A DNA stretch of 42,814 nt from Micromonospora thermarum. GTDB taxonomy: Bacteria; Actinomycetota; Actinomycetes; Mycobacteriales; Micromonosporaceae. The stretch is from the NCBI RefSeq assembly GCF_012034245.1, contig NZ_JAATEO010000040.1, forward strand, positions 1 to 42,814, written 5' to 3'. The notes under the pieces were generated by a model. It had not been told where the DNA came from. It ran no database searches and was given only the letters and a program-made list of their open reading frames with translations. Each line of letters begins with the position of its first letter. The stretch's first letter is position 1. Position numbers and translations under genes: made by a program. Below, piece after piece: positions 23,531-31,520 of the stretch.

Positions 23531-24094
23531 ATGATCAACGTCGTCGTCGCGCGGGTGCGCGAGACCCGGGCGGCCGTGGCCCGGACCGGCCCGGTGCCGC
23601 TGCTGGTACGTGCCGGGATCTTCCTCAGCGTCCTGCTCGGGCTGGTGCTCGCGTACCCGTCGGAGGTGCTGCTCGGGCGTCCGCTGGCGGCGCTGCTGCT
23701 GGTGGCGCTCCTGCCGGCGCTGTCGCCGCGCCGCGTCTGGCCGACCCTCGCGGCGCTGGTCACGGTGGCGGGTTGGCTGGTCGCCACCGACGGGTACGGC
23801 CGCACGATCACCCTGTGGCGGCTGCTCGCCGTGGCGGCGCTGCTCTACCTGGCGCACACCCTGTGCGCGCTCGCCGCGGTGCTGCCGTACGACGCGGTGG
23901 TGGATCCGGACCTGGTCCTGCGCTGGTTGCTGCGGGCCGGTGCGGTGGTCCTCGGCGCCGCGGTGCTGGGTGTGCTCCTGGTGGAGTTGGCGGGCGTCGG
24001 CGGGGAGAGCGGTCTCCAGGCCGCGACGGTCGCCGGCCTGGCGGTCGCGGCGGCGGTGACGGCGTTGCTGGGGTGGCTGCTGCGGCGCCCCTGA
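23531..24094 (+). CDS. Small polytopic membrane protein, end of MoxR operon
   Basis: The 187-residue protein has about five hydrophobic segments: ILFS-type VRAGIFLSVLLGLVLAYPS, ALLLVALLPAL, TLAALVTVAGWLVATDG, LLAVAALLYLAHTLCALAAV and a double C-terminal helix. I do not recognise a named family. It follows DUF58 after a 55-nt repeat-like spacer and is probably the last gene of the DUF4129-MoxR-DUF58 operon. The ATG at 23531 has only a weak GGGCG purine stretch upstream. Confidence 0.75.
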   Translation: MINVVVARVRETRAAVARTGPVPLLVRAGIFLSVLLGLVLAYPSEVLLGRPLAALLLVALLPALSPRRVWPTLAALVTVAGWLVATDGYGRTITLWRLLAVAALLYLAHTLCALAAVLPYDAVVDPDLVLRWLLRAGAVVLGAAVLGVLLVELAGVGGESGLQAATVAGLAVAAAVTALLGWLLRRP

Positions 24095-24195
24095 CCTGCG
24101 GGAACCAGGGTTACGCAGGTCACAGGGGTTGTGCTCCGTCACAACGAGGGGGCGCGCGCGGGATTAGCGGAGCCGCGCGGGGAAAGATAGATGAC

Positions 24196-25527
24196 GTGAA
24201 TCCGAAGCGGATCCTTGTGGTGGGTGCCGGTCACGTCGGCCTGTACGCGGCGCTGCGCCTGTCGAAGAAGCTCAGCTCGCGTGAGGCTGAGGTCATCGTG
24301 GTGGACCCCCAGCCCCACATGACGTACCAGCCGTTCCTGCCGGAGGCGGCGGCCGGCAACATCTCGCCCCGGCACTCCGTGGTGCCGCTGCGGCGGGAGT
24401 TGCGCAAGTGCAAGGTCCTCGCCGGCGCGGTGACCCGGATCGACCACGCCACCAGGACCGCGGTGGTCCAGCCGATCGTCGGCCCGACCCGCGAGATCCG
24501 GTACGACCACGTCGTGGTCGCCCCGGGTTCGGTCTCCCGGACGCTGCCGATCCCCGGCCTGCACGAGCACGGCATCGGCTTCAAGACCATCGGTGAGGCC
24601 ATCTACCTGCGCAACCACGTGCTGGACCGGCTGGACGTCGCCGCCGCCACCCCGGACCCGGAGGTCCGCCGCAGCGCCCTGACGTTCACCTTCGTCGGCG
24701 GCGGGTACGCGGGCATCGAGGCGCTCGCCGAGATGGAGGACATGGCCCGGGACGCGCTGCGCTACTACCCGGAGCTGAAGCCGGACGACATGCGCTGGGT
24801 GCTCGTCGAGGCGACCCAGCGGGTGCTGCCCGAGGTCGACCGCGACATGGGCGCCTACACGGTGCAGCAGCTGCTCAAGCGGAACATGGACATCCGGCTG
24901 GACACCCGCCTGGAGTCCTGCGTCGACGGGGTGGTGAAGCTCTCCGACGGCGACACCTTCCGGTCCGACACGATCGTCTGGACGGCCGGCGTGAAGCCCT
25001 CGCCGATGCTGGACCGGACCGACTTCCCGCGCGACGAGCGGCGCCGCATCACCTGCCTGCCGACCCTCCAGGTGGTCGACGGCGACCGGGTCGTGGAGGG
25101 CGCGTGGAGCGCCGGTGACTGCGCGGCGGTGCCGGACCTGACGAAGGAGCCGGGCAACTACTGCTCGCCGAGCGCCCAGCACGCGGTGCGCCAGGCGGCC
25201 CGGATGGCCGACAACATCGTCAACGTCGTCCGCGGCCGGGAGCCGGTGGACTACAAGCACAAGCACGCCGGCAGCGTGGCGAGCCTCGGCCTGCACAAGG
25301 GCGTCGCCCAGGTGTACGGCGTCAAGATGAAGGGCTGGCCCGCCTGGTTCATGCACCGGACGTACCACATGAGCCGGATCCCGTCGTTCAACCGCAAGGT
25401 CCGGGTCGTGGTCGACTGGTCGCTGGCGTTCTTCCTCAAGCGTGAGGTGGTCGCCCTCGGCCAGCTGCACGACCCGCGCGAGGAGTTCGCGGAGGCCTCC
25501 CAGCCGGTCGGTGCCGGCGCCCGCTGA
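24196..25527 (+). CDS. ndh: Type II NADH dehydrogenase (NDH-2-like FAD oxidoreductase)
   Basis: The 443-residue flavoprotein has an N-terminal FAD-binding Rossmann motif VVGAGHVGLYAALRL, the MTYQPFLPEAAAGNISPRH segment of NDH-2 enzymes, and a second nucleotide-binding motif FTFVGGGYAGIEALAEMED. The flavin-contacting SAGDCAAVPDL is present. The region YCSPSAQHAVRQAARMADNI lines the quinone site in relatives. The C-terminal amphipathic region probably attaches it to the membrane. NDH-2 passes electrons from NADH to quinone without pumping protons. Upstream codons are in frame, but only the GTG at 24196 gives a sensible N-terminus (VNPKRILVVGAG). A terminator follows directly. The quinone substrate is inferred. 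Confidence 0.88.
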   Translation: MNPKRILVVGAGHVGLYAALRLSKKLSSREAEVIVVDPQPHMTYQPFLPEAAAGNISPRHSVVPLRRELRKCKVLAGAVTRIDHATRTAVVQPIVGPTREIRYDHVVVAPGSVSRTLPIPGLHEHGIGFKTIGEAIYLRNHVLDRLDVAAATPDPEVRRSALTFTFVGGGYAGIEALAEMEDMARDALRYYPELKPDDMRWVLVEATQRVLPEVDRDMGAYTVQQLLKRNMDIRLDTRLESCVDGVVKLSDGDTFRSDTIVWTAGVKPSPMLDRTDFPRDERRRITCLPTLQVVDGDRVVEGAWSAGDCAAVPDLTKEPGNYCSPSAQHAVRQAARMADNIVNVVRGREPVDYKHKHAGSVASLGLHKGVAQVYGVKMKGWPAWFMHRTYHMSRIPSFNRKVRVVVDWSLAFFLKREVVALGQLHDPREEFAEASQPVGAGAR

Positions 25528-25534
25528 CATGTGG

Positions 25535-25568
25535 GAAAGGGCCCCTTCCGCCTGGAAGGGGCCCTTTC
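25535..25568. terminator. Perfect 15-bp bidirectional terminator
   Basis: GAAAGGGCCCCTTCC (25535-25549) pairs perfectly with 25554-25568 around a GCCT loop. It lies between the convergent ndh and GT-C-like genes and can serve both. Confidence 0.92.
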
Positions 25569-25578
25569 GTATGCCTGG

Positions 25579-27474
25579 TCAGACCCGCCAGATCCAGGCG
25601 TCGGCGATCCGGGTCGAGGGTCCGTAGAGCTGCTCCAGCGTCCCGCGCAGGCCGTCGACGTGCCGCGTGTCGACGGCCAGCACCACGCAGGAGGCACCCC
25701 AGAAGTCGGCGTCCCGGGCGGCCTGTCGCCGCTGCTCCTCCTCGACGACCGGCTGGAGCCCCCGCTTCCACACCTGGTCGAGCAGGACCGCGGTGGGCCG
25801 CCGGGCGGTACCCATCGCCGCCGTGCCGTTCCGGCCGTACGGCCCGATGAAGAACCCCTCGGGCATGCCGAACTCGGCGTCGGCGGCCGTCGCCCAGCGC
25901 ATCGGCCACGGTTCGCGGGGCGTGGCGAGCGGCACCGGGACCAGTACGCCGCCGGGCGCCACGCACTGCCGCCAGTGACCGGCCGTGATGAACTCGGGCA
26001 CGGCCGGGCGGGCGGCGGTGGGCAGCGGAAGCGGGAACAGCGGCAGCAGCGCCGCGCCGACCGCCACCGGCACCCACGCGCGGGCCCGGCCGCCACCGCG
26101 CAGCGCGCGGTCGACCGCCAGCACCAGCACCGTGCCGATCAGCGGCAGCGCCGGGAGCGCGAACCGCATCGGCAGCGCGCCGTCCACCACCGGCAGACCG
26201 GCGAGCAGGGCGTACGGCCCGGGAAGGGCGCTCCGGTCGCCGTCGAGCACCACCCGCGGGCCGAGCGACAGCGACCCCATCACGAGGGTGGCGACCACAC
26301 ACGCCACCACGAGCGGGCGGCGGCCGAGCCAGAGCGCGCAGGCGGCGGCGACCAGCAGCAGCGGCCAGCCGAGGAAGGTGTTGTACTCCGCCGGGCCGGT
26401 GGTCAGCCGGGCGGAGGAGTCGGTGCCGAGGAGCGACAGCGGCGACACCGCCCACCAGCTGCGCAGGTCGGTCGAGAAGTAGTGGGGGCTGAACATCCCG
26501 TCGGCGACGCCCTGCGGCCCGGCGAACTGGAACCACAGCGGCCACCCCAGCACGAGCAGGGCGGTCCCGCTGGCGAGCATCATCCCGCCGGCGAAGCCGG
26601 ACAGCGCGCGACGGGCGAGGTCCCGGTCCCGCACCGCGTACGTGACGGTCATCACCAGCAGCGTGAGTGCGGTGAGGAAGAGCACCTCCTCGCCGATGAA
26701 CACCTGGACGCTGACCGCCGCCGCCAGACCCAGCGCGGACGTGACGACGCGCCGCCGGTCCGGCCCGGCGACGACCGTGGCCGCCGCGTCCCGGTCGGCC
26801 GGGTCCGCGGCGGCCGGGCCGGTGGCGGCCGGGTTCGTGGCGGGCCCCGGGTCGGCGGCCCGGAGCAGCCGGACCACCAGCCAGACGATCACCGGGACCA
26901 GCCACTGCGCCGTCATGTGCAGGTGGCTGTTGGCCTGGGACACCATGCCCGGGCCGAACCCGCAGAGCGCGGCGCCCACCGCGGCGGCGGCCGGCCGGGC
27001 CCGCAGCGTCCGGGTGTAGAGCAGGTACCAGGCGGTCGCCGTGCCCGCCAGGTTCGCCGCGGCCAGCAGGGCGAACGTGACCGGCGCGCCGAGCAGGAGG
27101 GTGACCGGGGCCAGCAGCATCCCCAGGGCGATCACCGTCGTGTTGGTCATCATGTTCACGCCGTCGGGGGCGTTCAGCCGATCCGTGAGCAGGTCGAAGT
27201 CGCCGAGTAGCGCCCGCGCGTCGACGGCGAGGAACCACTCGTAGAGCGCCTGGTCCTCGGGGTTGAGCGACAGGACGCGCGCCCCGGGATCGGGCCAGAG
27301 GCCCTGGGTGAGCCATCCGGCCAGCACCACGAACGACAGCGCGACGGCGAGATCCACGCGGCGGCGGGCGAGCGCGGCCGGCAGACGGGCGGGCCAATGC
27401 CGGAGCGAGAGCCTGTTGGCGGGGCGGACAGCCTGGTCGGCGGCGTCGGGGGCCGGAGGGGCTGCGCTGCTCAC
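25579..27474 (-). CDS. Large polytopic membrane protein, GT-C glycosyltransferase-like
   Basis: This 631-residue protein has about ten or more membrane helices. An early loop, EDQALYEWFLAVDARALL and DRLNAPDGVNMMTNTTVIAL, resembles the acidic first periplasmic loop of GT-C lipid-linked-sugar transferases. A low-complexity Ala/Pro/Asp linker (PGPATNPAATGPAAADPADR) splits the helices. The last ~150 residues are a soluble extracytoplasmic domain. Glycosyl transfer is inferred from topology and the loop, not from a confirmed motif. The start is a GTG at 27474. The open frame continues far upstream, but that would run through the tRNA gene. It converges with ndh on a shared terminator. Confidence 0.78.
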   Translation of the reverse strand: MSSAAPPAPDAADQAVRPANRLSLRHWPARLPAALARRRVDLAVALSFVVLAGWLTQGLWPDPGARVLSLNPEDQALYEWFLAVDARALLGDFDLLTDRLNAPDGVNMMTNTTVIALGMLLAPVTLLLGAPVTFALLAAANLAGTATAWYLLYTRTLRARPAAAAVGAALCGFGPGMVSQANSHLHMTAQWLVPVIVWLVVRLLRAADPGPATNPAATGPAAADPADRDAAATVVAGPDRRRVVTSALGLAAAVSVQVFIGEEVLFLTALTLLVMTVTYAVRDRDLARRALSGFAGGMMLASGTALLVLGWPLWFQFAGPQGVADGMFSPHYFSTDLRSWWAVSPLSLLGTDSSARLTTGPAEYNTFLGWPLLLVAAACALWLGRRPLVVACVVATLVMGSLSLGPRVVLDGDRSALPGPYALLAGLPVVDGALPMRFALPALPLIGTVLVLAVDRALRGGGRARAWVPVAVGAALLPLFPLPLPTAARPAVPEFITAGHWRQCVAPGGVLVPVPLATPREPWPMRWATAADAEFGMPEGFFIGPYGRNGTAAMGTARRPTAVLLDQVWKRGLQPVVEEEQRRQAARDADFWGASCVVLAVDTRHVDGLRGTLEQLYGPSTRIADAWIWRV

Positions 27475-27621
27475 GGCCTCGACCCTAGTGCCGGCCAGGC
27501 GTCGGGGTACGCCGGGTCGCCGAGGAACCGCTACGGTGACACTGCACCAGGCGTGTCGGACGGGCCGGTGGCGCACGGCGCCGCAGCGTCCGGGTCCGTT
27601 CGTCGAACGCCGGTGACACCG

Positions 27622-27702
27622 GCCCGGGTGGTGGAACGGCAGACACGGCCGCCTTAAAAGCGGCTGCCGCAAGGCGTGCGGGTTCGACCCCCGCCCCGGG
27701 CA
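27622..27702 (+). tRNA. bldA: tRNA-Leu (UAA anticodon), bldA-type
   Basis: The full cloverleaf can be drawn. The acceptor is GCCCGGG (27622-27628) paired with CCCGGGC (27695-27701), with discriminator A at 27702. The anticodon stem GCCGC/GCGGC holds loop CTTAAAA, so the anticodon is TAA. There is a long class II variable arm, and the T-arm is GCGGG-TTCGACC-CCCGC. No CCA is encoded. It reads UUA, the rarest leucine codon in such genomes. It closely resembles Streptomyces bldA, the tRNA needed for UUA codons in developmental and antibiotic genes. Confidence 0.95.
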
Positions 27703-27752
27703 CTTTCAGCCATCCCTCAGCTTTGCGATCTCCACGGAATGGCGGGGGCGTC

Positions 27753-27758
27753 TATCCT
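27753..27758 (+). promoter_or_regulatory. -10 box TATCCT upstream of the BI-1 gene
   Basis: TATCCT fits TANNNT and lies about 47 nt before the GTG at 27806, leaving a short leader with a good ribosome site (GAGGGAGG, 27791-27798). The -35 is not clear. Confidence 0.4.
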
Positions 27759-27805
27759 TGAGTCTGCACGTTGACGTGCAACGACCCCCTGAGGGAGGCC
27801 AGACA

Positions 27806-28621
27806 GTGAAGACCTCGAACCCGGTGCTCGCCCGGCTCGGCCAGGCGGCCGAGCGCGAGCGCGCCGCCGGGTACGCCCCGACCGGGCCGTACGGACAGCC
27901 CGGCTACCCCCAGCAGTACCCGACGGAGGCCGGCTACCCGGCCGCGCCGCCCACCGTCAACACCATGTCGGTCGACGACGTGGTCGTGAAGACCGTCACC
28001 CTGCTCGGCATCCTCGGCGTGTCCGCCGCGGCCGCGTGGGTGCTGGTGCCCGACTCGCTGCTCGGCGTCGCGTGGATCGGCGCGGCCGTGGTCGGCCTGG
28101 TGCTCGGTCTGATCATCTCGTTCTCGCGGATGGCGAACCCGGCCCTGGTCGTCACGTACGCCGTCGTCGAGGGTGTCTTCGTCGGCATGGTGAGCAAGTT
28201 CTTCGAGTCGTTCTACGACGGCATCGTGCTCCAGGCCGTCACCGCCACCTTCGGCGTCTTCTTCCTGATGGCCGTCCTCTACAAGGCGAAGGTCATCCGG
28301 GCGACCCCGCGGTTCGTGCGCGGCCTGATCGCCGTCATGGCCGGCCTGTTCGCGGTCATGCTGATCAACCTGGTGCTGGCGCTCTTCGACATCAACACGG
28401 GCCTGCGTGACGGCAGCCCGCTGGCGATCGGCTTCAGCCTGGTCTGCATCGTCGTCGCCTCGCTCAGCTTCGTGCTGAGCTTCAAGGAGGTCGAGGACGG
28501 CGTCCGGATGGGTCTGCCTCAGCGCTACTCCTGGGTCGCCGCGTTCGGCATCCTGGTGAGCCTCGTCTGGCTCTACATCGAGATCCTGCGCCTGCTCAGC
28601 TACTTCCAGGGCGACGACTGA
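27806..28621 (+). CDS. Bax inhibitor-1 / YccA family membrane protein
   Basis: The 271-residue protein has a Pro/Tyr/Gly-rich N-terminus (TGPYGQPGYPQQYPTEAGYP) and then seven hydrophobic segments, typical of the actinobacterial BI-1/YccA-like (YetJ-related) family. Relatives are pH-sensitive calcium-leak channels or modulators of membrane proteases; which applies here is unknown. Segments include VVKTVTLLGILGVSAAAAWV, LIISFSRMANPALVVTYAVV, ATFGVFFLMAVLYK, and the C-terminal SFKEVEDGVRMGLPQRYSW followed by the last helix, which carries the usual acidic residues. GTG 27806 has GAGGGAGG 7 nt upstream. A strong terminator follows. Confidence 0.92.
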   Translation: MKTSNPVLARLGQAAERERAAGYAPTGPYGQPGYPQQYPTEAGYPAAPPTVNTMSVDDVVVKTVTLLGILGVSAAAAWVLVPDSLLGVAWIGAAVVGLVLGLIISFSRMANPALVVTYAVVEGVFVGMVSKFFESFYDGIVLQAVTATFGVFFLMAVLYKAKVIRATPRFVRGLIAVMAGLFAVMLINLVLALFDINTGLRDGSPLAIGFSLVCIVVASLSFVLSFKEVEDGVRMGLPQRYSWVAAFGILVSLVWLYIEILRLLSYFQGDD

Positions 28622-28635
28622 CCGCCCACCCCGTA

Positions 28636-28680
28636 GACGGCGACGCCCGGCCCCGCTCCGCGAGGCCGGGCGTCGCCGTC
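28636..28680. terminator. Perfect 17-bp hairpin terminator after the BI-1 gene
   Basis: The arms 28636-28652 and 28664-28680 (GACGGCGACGCCCGGCC and its complement) pair perfectly around an 11-nt loop, 15 nt after the stop codon. Confidence 0.9.
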
Positions 28681-28699
28681 TTCGCCCCGGGCTCCCTCC

Positions 28700-28775
28700 C
28701 CGCGATCTTGCACTTTCTGCCCCGACAGAACGCCCCTAGCCGGACGAAACGGGGGCCGAAACTGCAAGATCGCGG
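28700..28775. repeat. Intergenic imperfect palindrome with GATCTTGCA ends
   Basis: The outer arms of about 25 nt (28700-28724 and 28751-28775) are inverted repeats with two or three mismatches. Outer ends read CCGCGATCTTGCA. A loop of about 26 nt lies between. It is separate from the terminator at 28636. Its layout is like the palindromes at 7770, 14529 and 15607, but its sequence differs, so it may be a second subfamily. Confidence 0.7.
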
Positions 28776-28789
28776 GAGAGTGGGGGGCG

Positions 28790-28795
28790 TAGACT
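28790..28795 (+). promoter_or_regulatory. -10 box TAGACT, probable leaderless start
   Basis: TAGACT (TANNNT) ends 7 nt before the GTG at 28803. No distinct Shine-Dalgarno is placed between them. It lies just after the palindrome at 28700-28775. Confidence 0.45.
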
Positions 28796-28802
28796 CCGCG
28801 GG

Positions 28803-29129
28803 GTGGGTGATCCGGGGGAGCAGTTGACGCGGGGCGTCGAGCTGTTCGTGCGGCAGGTCGGGCACTGGCAGCAGCCGCGGTGGGCCGCCGTCGCCGCCGC
28901 GGGCAACGTGTCCCGGGCGGATCTGGTGCACCGGCTGGTGCAGGAGATCGCGAACCTCGCCGCGGACGCCGAGGGCGAGCCCCGTCGCACGGTGCCCCGC
29001 CTCGCCAACGACCTGGTCCTGCCGGACCAGCTCCGCGTGGTCGCCGCGGATCTCGTGGCCGCCCGCCCCTCCGCCGAGACGCTGGCCCGCGCCGCCGACG
29101 AGGTGGCGGCGACCCGTACCGCGCTCTGA
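28803..29129 (+). CDS. Conserved-looking small hypothetical protein
   Basis: The 108-residue soluble protein has no signal peptide or membrane helix and a mostly helical composition: GEQLTRGVELFVRQVGHW, SRADLVHRLVQEIANLAADA, VVAADLVAARPSAETLARAA. I do not recognise the family. Codon use is typical of the genome and a leaderless-type promoter precedes it, so it is probably a real gene. It is convergent with the thiolase gene, with a terminator hairpin in between. No function can be proposed. Confidence 0.7.
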   Translation: MGDPGEQLTRGVELFVRQVGHWQQPRWAAVAAAGNVSRADLVHRLVQEIANLAADAEGEPRRTVPRLANDLVLPDQLRVVAADLVAARPSAETLARAADEVAATRTAL

Positions 29130-29239
29130 CCCGAGCCGGCCGCGCCGCCCGGGATCGGCCCGACGCCAACCCGCCGGCGTGCCGGCACGTCGACCCGTCG
29201 ACCGACGAGGCGACCGCCCACCAAGGCGACGGCCGGCAG

Positions 29240-29296
29240 TCGACGCGACGGCCCGCCCACGAGGGTGACGACCGCTGTTCGACGCGACGGCCCGCC
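29240..29296. repeat. 18-nt direct repeat, 39 nt apart
   Basis: TCGACGCGACGGCCCGCC occurs exactly at 29240-29257 and 29279-29296, within a GC-rich spacer full of CGACG-type short repeats. The second copy runs into the terminator hairpin. No gene is visible in 29130-29333. Confidence 0.8.
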
Positions 29297-29319
29297 GACC
29301 CGGGGTGGGTCGGCGGGCC
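29289..29319. terminator. Perfect 13-bp hairpin terminator of the thiolase gene
   Basis: GGCCCGCCGACCC (29289-29301) pairs with 29307-29319 around a GGGGT loop. It is 15 nt past the thiolase stop on the minus strand and can also serve the convergent small gene. Confidence 0.85.
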
Positions 29320-29333
29320 GGACGCGGGGTCGG

Positions 29334-30596
29334 TCAGCTCAGGCGCTCGAGGACCATCGCCATGCCCTGGCCGCCCCCGACGCACATGGTCTCCAGACCG
29401 ATGCTCTTGTCGTGCCACTCCAGCGCGTTGAGCAGCGTGCCGGTGATCCGGGCGCCGGTCATGCCGAACGGGTGGCCGACGGCGATCGCGCCGCCCATCA
29501 CGTTCAGCTTCTCGACCGGGATGCCCAGCTGCCGGTACGAGGGGATCACCTGCGCGGCGAACGCCTCGTTGATCTCGACCAGGTCGACGTCGTCGATGGT
29601 CATGCCGGCCCGCTTGAGGGCCTGCTTCGACGCCTCGACCGGGCCCAGGCCCATGATCTCGGGGGAGAGCGCGGTGACACCGGTGGAGACGATCCGGGCC
29701 AGCGGGGTGAGCCCGAGGTCCTTCGCCCGCTGGACGCTCATGATCACCACGGCGGCGGCGCCGTCGTTGAGCGGGCAGCAGTTGCCGGCGGTGATCCTGC
29801 CGTCGGGCCGGAAGACCGGCTTCAGGCCGGAGACGGCCTCCAGCGTGACACCCGGGCGGGGGCCGTCGTCGGTGCTGACCACGGTGCCGTCCGGCGTGGT
29901 CACGGGGGTGATCTCGCGGGCCCAGAAGCCGTCGGCGATCGCCTTCTCGGCGAGGTTCTGGCTGCGTACGCCGAACTCGTCCATGTCGGCGCGGGTCACG
30001 TCGTACACCTGGGCCAGGTTCTCCGCGGTCTGCCCCATGGTCAGGTAGATGTCCGGCAGCTCGCCGGACTCACGCGGGTCGGTCCACACCTCGGCGCCGC
30101 CCTGCGCGCGGGCCTTCGAGCGCTCCTGTGCGGCGGCGAAGCGCGGGTTCTCCCAGCCGCCGCCGACCAGCGCCTGCGCCTCCGGGGGCAGGCCGTCCGA
30201 GTTGCCCCGGGCGTACCGGGAGACGGTCTCGACACCGGCGGAGATGAAGACGTCACCCTCACCGGCCCGGATCGCGTGCATCGCCATCCGGGTGGTCTGG
30301 AGCGAGGACGCGCAGTAGCGGGTCAGGGTGGCGCCGGGCAGGCCGTCCAGCCCCATCAGGGTGGCGACCACGCGGGCCATGTTGAAGCCCTGCTCACCGC
30401 CGGGCAGACCGCACCCCAGGTGGAGGTCGTCGATCTCGGTCGGGTCGAGCTGGGGGATCTTGTCGAGGGCGGCCTGCACGATGGTCGCGGCGAGGTCGTC
30501 CGGGCGGACGTCGCGCAGGGACCCCTTGTGCGCCCGGCCGATGGGGGAGCGGGCGGTGGCGACGATGACGGCGTCGCGAGACGACTCAGTCGGCAT
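29334..30596 (-). CDS. Acetyl-CoA C-acyltransferase (thiolase)
   Basis: This 420-residue thiolase cleaves 3-ketoacyl-CoA or condenses acyl-CoA units. The acyl-accepting cysteine is Cys95 in LTRYCASSLQT. The other catalytic motifs are NEAFAAQ, GGAIAVGHPFGMTGAR (His) and the C-terminal CVGGGQGMAMVLE (second Cys). By position next to SGNH and cbs genes it corresponds to the mycobacterial FadA3 neighbourhood. The start ATG at 30596 gives MPTESSRDAVIVATARSPIG, the normal N-terminus. Degradative versus biosynthetic use cannot be decided. No partner dehydrogenase is adjacent. Confidence 0.95.
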   Translation of the reverse strand: MPTESSRDAVIVATARSPIGRAHKGSLRDVRPDDLAATIVQAALDKIPQLDPTEIDDLHLGCGLPGGEQGFNMARVVATLMGLDGLPGATLTRYCASSLQTTRMAMHAIRAGEGDVFISAGVETVSRYARGNSDGLPPEAQALVGGGWENPRFAAAQERSKARAQGGAEVWTDPRESGELPDIYLTMGQTAENLAQVYDVTRADMDEFGVRSQNLAEKAIADGFWAREITPVTTPDGTVVSTDDGPRPGVTLEAVSGLKPVFRPDGRITAGNCCPLNDGAAAVVIMSVQRAKDLGLTPLARIVSTGVTALSPEIMGLGPVEASKQALKRAGMTIDDVDLVEINEAFAAQVIPSYRQLGIPVEKLNVMGGAIAVGHPFGMTGARITGTLLNALEWHDKSIGLETMCVGGGQGMAMVLERLS

Positions 30597-30685
30597 GAAC
30601 TTACGTTAACCCGCCAGTAACATCGTGCGGAAGCCGCACGGGCGGCGGGAAATGTCACCCCGGACGCGGGGAGGGGCGCCCCGGG

Positions 30686-31489
30686 TCAGTGGCGGGAGGC
30701 GACCTCGCCGGCGGCCGCGACCGCCGGGAGCAGGGCGTGGGCCCACACCCGGTAGCCGTCAGCGGACGGGTGGAACCCGTCGTGACAGAGGGTGCCGGCG
30801 TCGGCGCGGAAGACCGGCCCGGTCTCGGTCGCCAGGTCGACCACCGTGCCGCCGGCGTCCAGCACCGCGACCGTCTGCGCCCGGCTGACCCGCCGGCCCG
30901 ACCAGCCAACCAGGTGCCGCAGCGGCGGTGCGATCGCGCGGACCGCACCGAGGTCGGGGCAGGTGCCCACGACGACCTCCACGCGGGCCTCGCGGAGCCG
31001 GTGCACGGCCGCCCCGAGGTACGCGGCGGCGTCGGCCGGCCGGCGCATCGTGGTCGCGTCGTTGGCGCCGATGAGGATCACCGCCACGTCGGGACGCTCG
31101 CCGAGCAGCGCCCGGGCGACCTGCGTGGCCAGGTCCGTCGAGCGGGAGCCGGAGACACCGACGCTGGACAGGTGCACCAGCCGCCCGGTCGGGCCCTCGG
31201 CGAGCAGGTGCGCGAGCTGGCCGCCGATCGTGTCCTCGAGCCGGTCGACACCGACGCCGAGTGCCGACGAGTCGCCGAGCAGCACGAGCCGCAGCGGTGG
31301 CGCGTCGGCGCGCCCGATCGTGGCCCGCAGGGCCAGGCCCAGCTCCGGCTGGGCGTACGGCCGGTGCCGCGCGGCGAAGGCCTGACCGGCCAGGACGGCC
31401 GCGCCGCCCACCGCTCCCGCCGCCAGCGAGAGCGCCGCCGCCCGACCCAACCGGCCGGCGAGGCCCGAGGGGATGAGGTGGCCGGTCAC
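30686..31489 (-). CDS. SGNH/GDSL hydrolase, membrane-anchored (copy 1)
   Basis: The 267-residue protein has an N-terminal hydrophobic signal or anchor (RAAALSLAAGAVGGAAVLAG) and a complete SGNH esterase domain. Block I is VLLGDSSALGVGVD with the nucleophile Ser, the oxyanion block is IGANDATT, and the catalytic pair is CHDGFHPSADGY (Asp and His). It is the Rv1075c equivalent by position. GTG 31489 is the only start near the signal sequence; the frame upstream has no usable start until inside the neighbouring gene. It lies 31 nt after its paralogue at 31521-32573, with similar motifs, so it is a tandem duplication. An extracytoplasmic esterase of unknown substrate is inferred. Confidence 0.86.
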   Translation of the reverse strand: MTGHLIPSGLAGRLGRAAALSLAAGAVGGAAVLAGQAFAARHRPYAQPELGLALRATIGRADAPPLRLVLLGDSSALGVGVDRLEDTIGGQLAHLLAEGPTGRLVHLSSVGVSGSRSTDLATQVARALLGERPDVAVILIGANDATTMRRPADAAAYLGAAVHRLREARVEVVVGTCPDLGAVRAIAPPLRHLVGWSGRRVSRAQTVAVLDAGGTVVDLATETGPVFRADAGTLCHDGFHPSADGYRVWAHALLPAVAAAGEVASRH

Positions 31490-31520
31490 GACGACACCGG
31501 CCGGGGGTCGATTCGCTCGG

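Noticed and set aside
24097..24195. Riboswitch or leader upstream of ndh
   Set aside because: Only short weak hairpins (GTTGTG/CACAAC and CCTGCG/CGCAGG) are present; no known riboswitch consensus.
27475..27672. N-terminal extension of the GT-C-like protein
   Set aside because: It would be encoded across the tRNA-Leu gene and has no hydrophobic or conserved content.
27485..27703. Minus-strand small frame over the tRNA
   Set aside because: Overlaps the whole tRNA antisense; no independent support.
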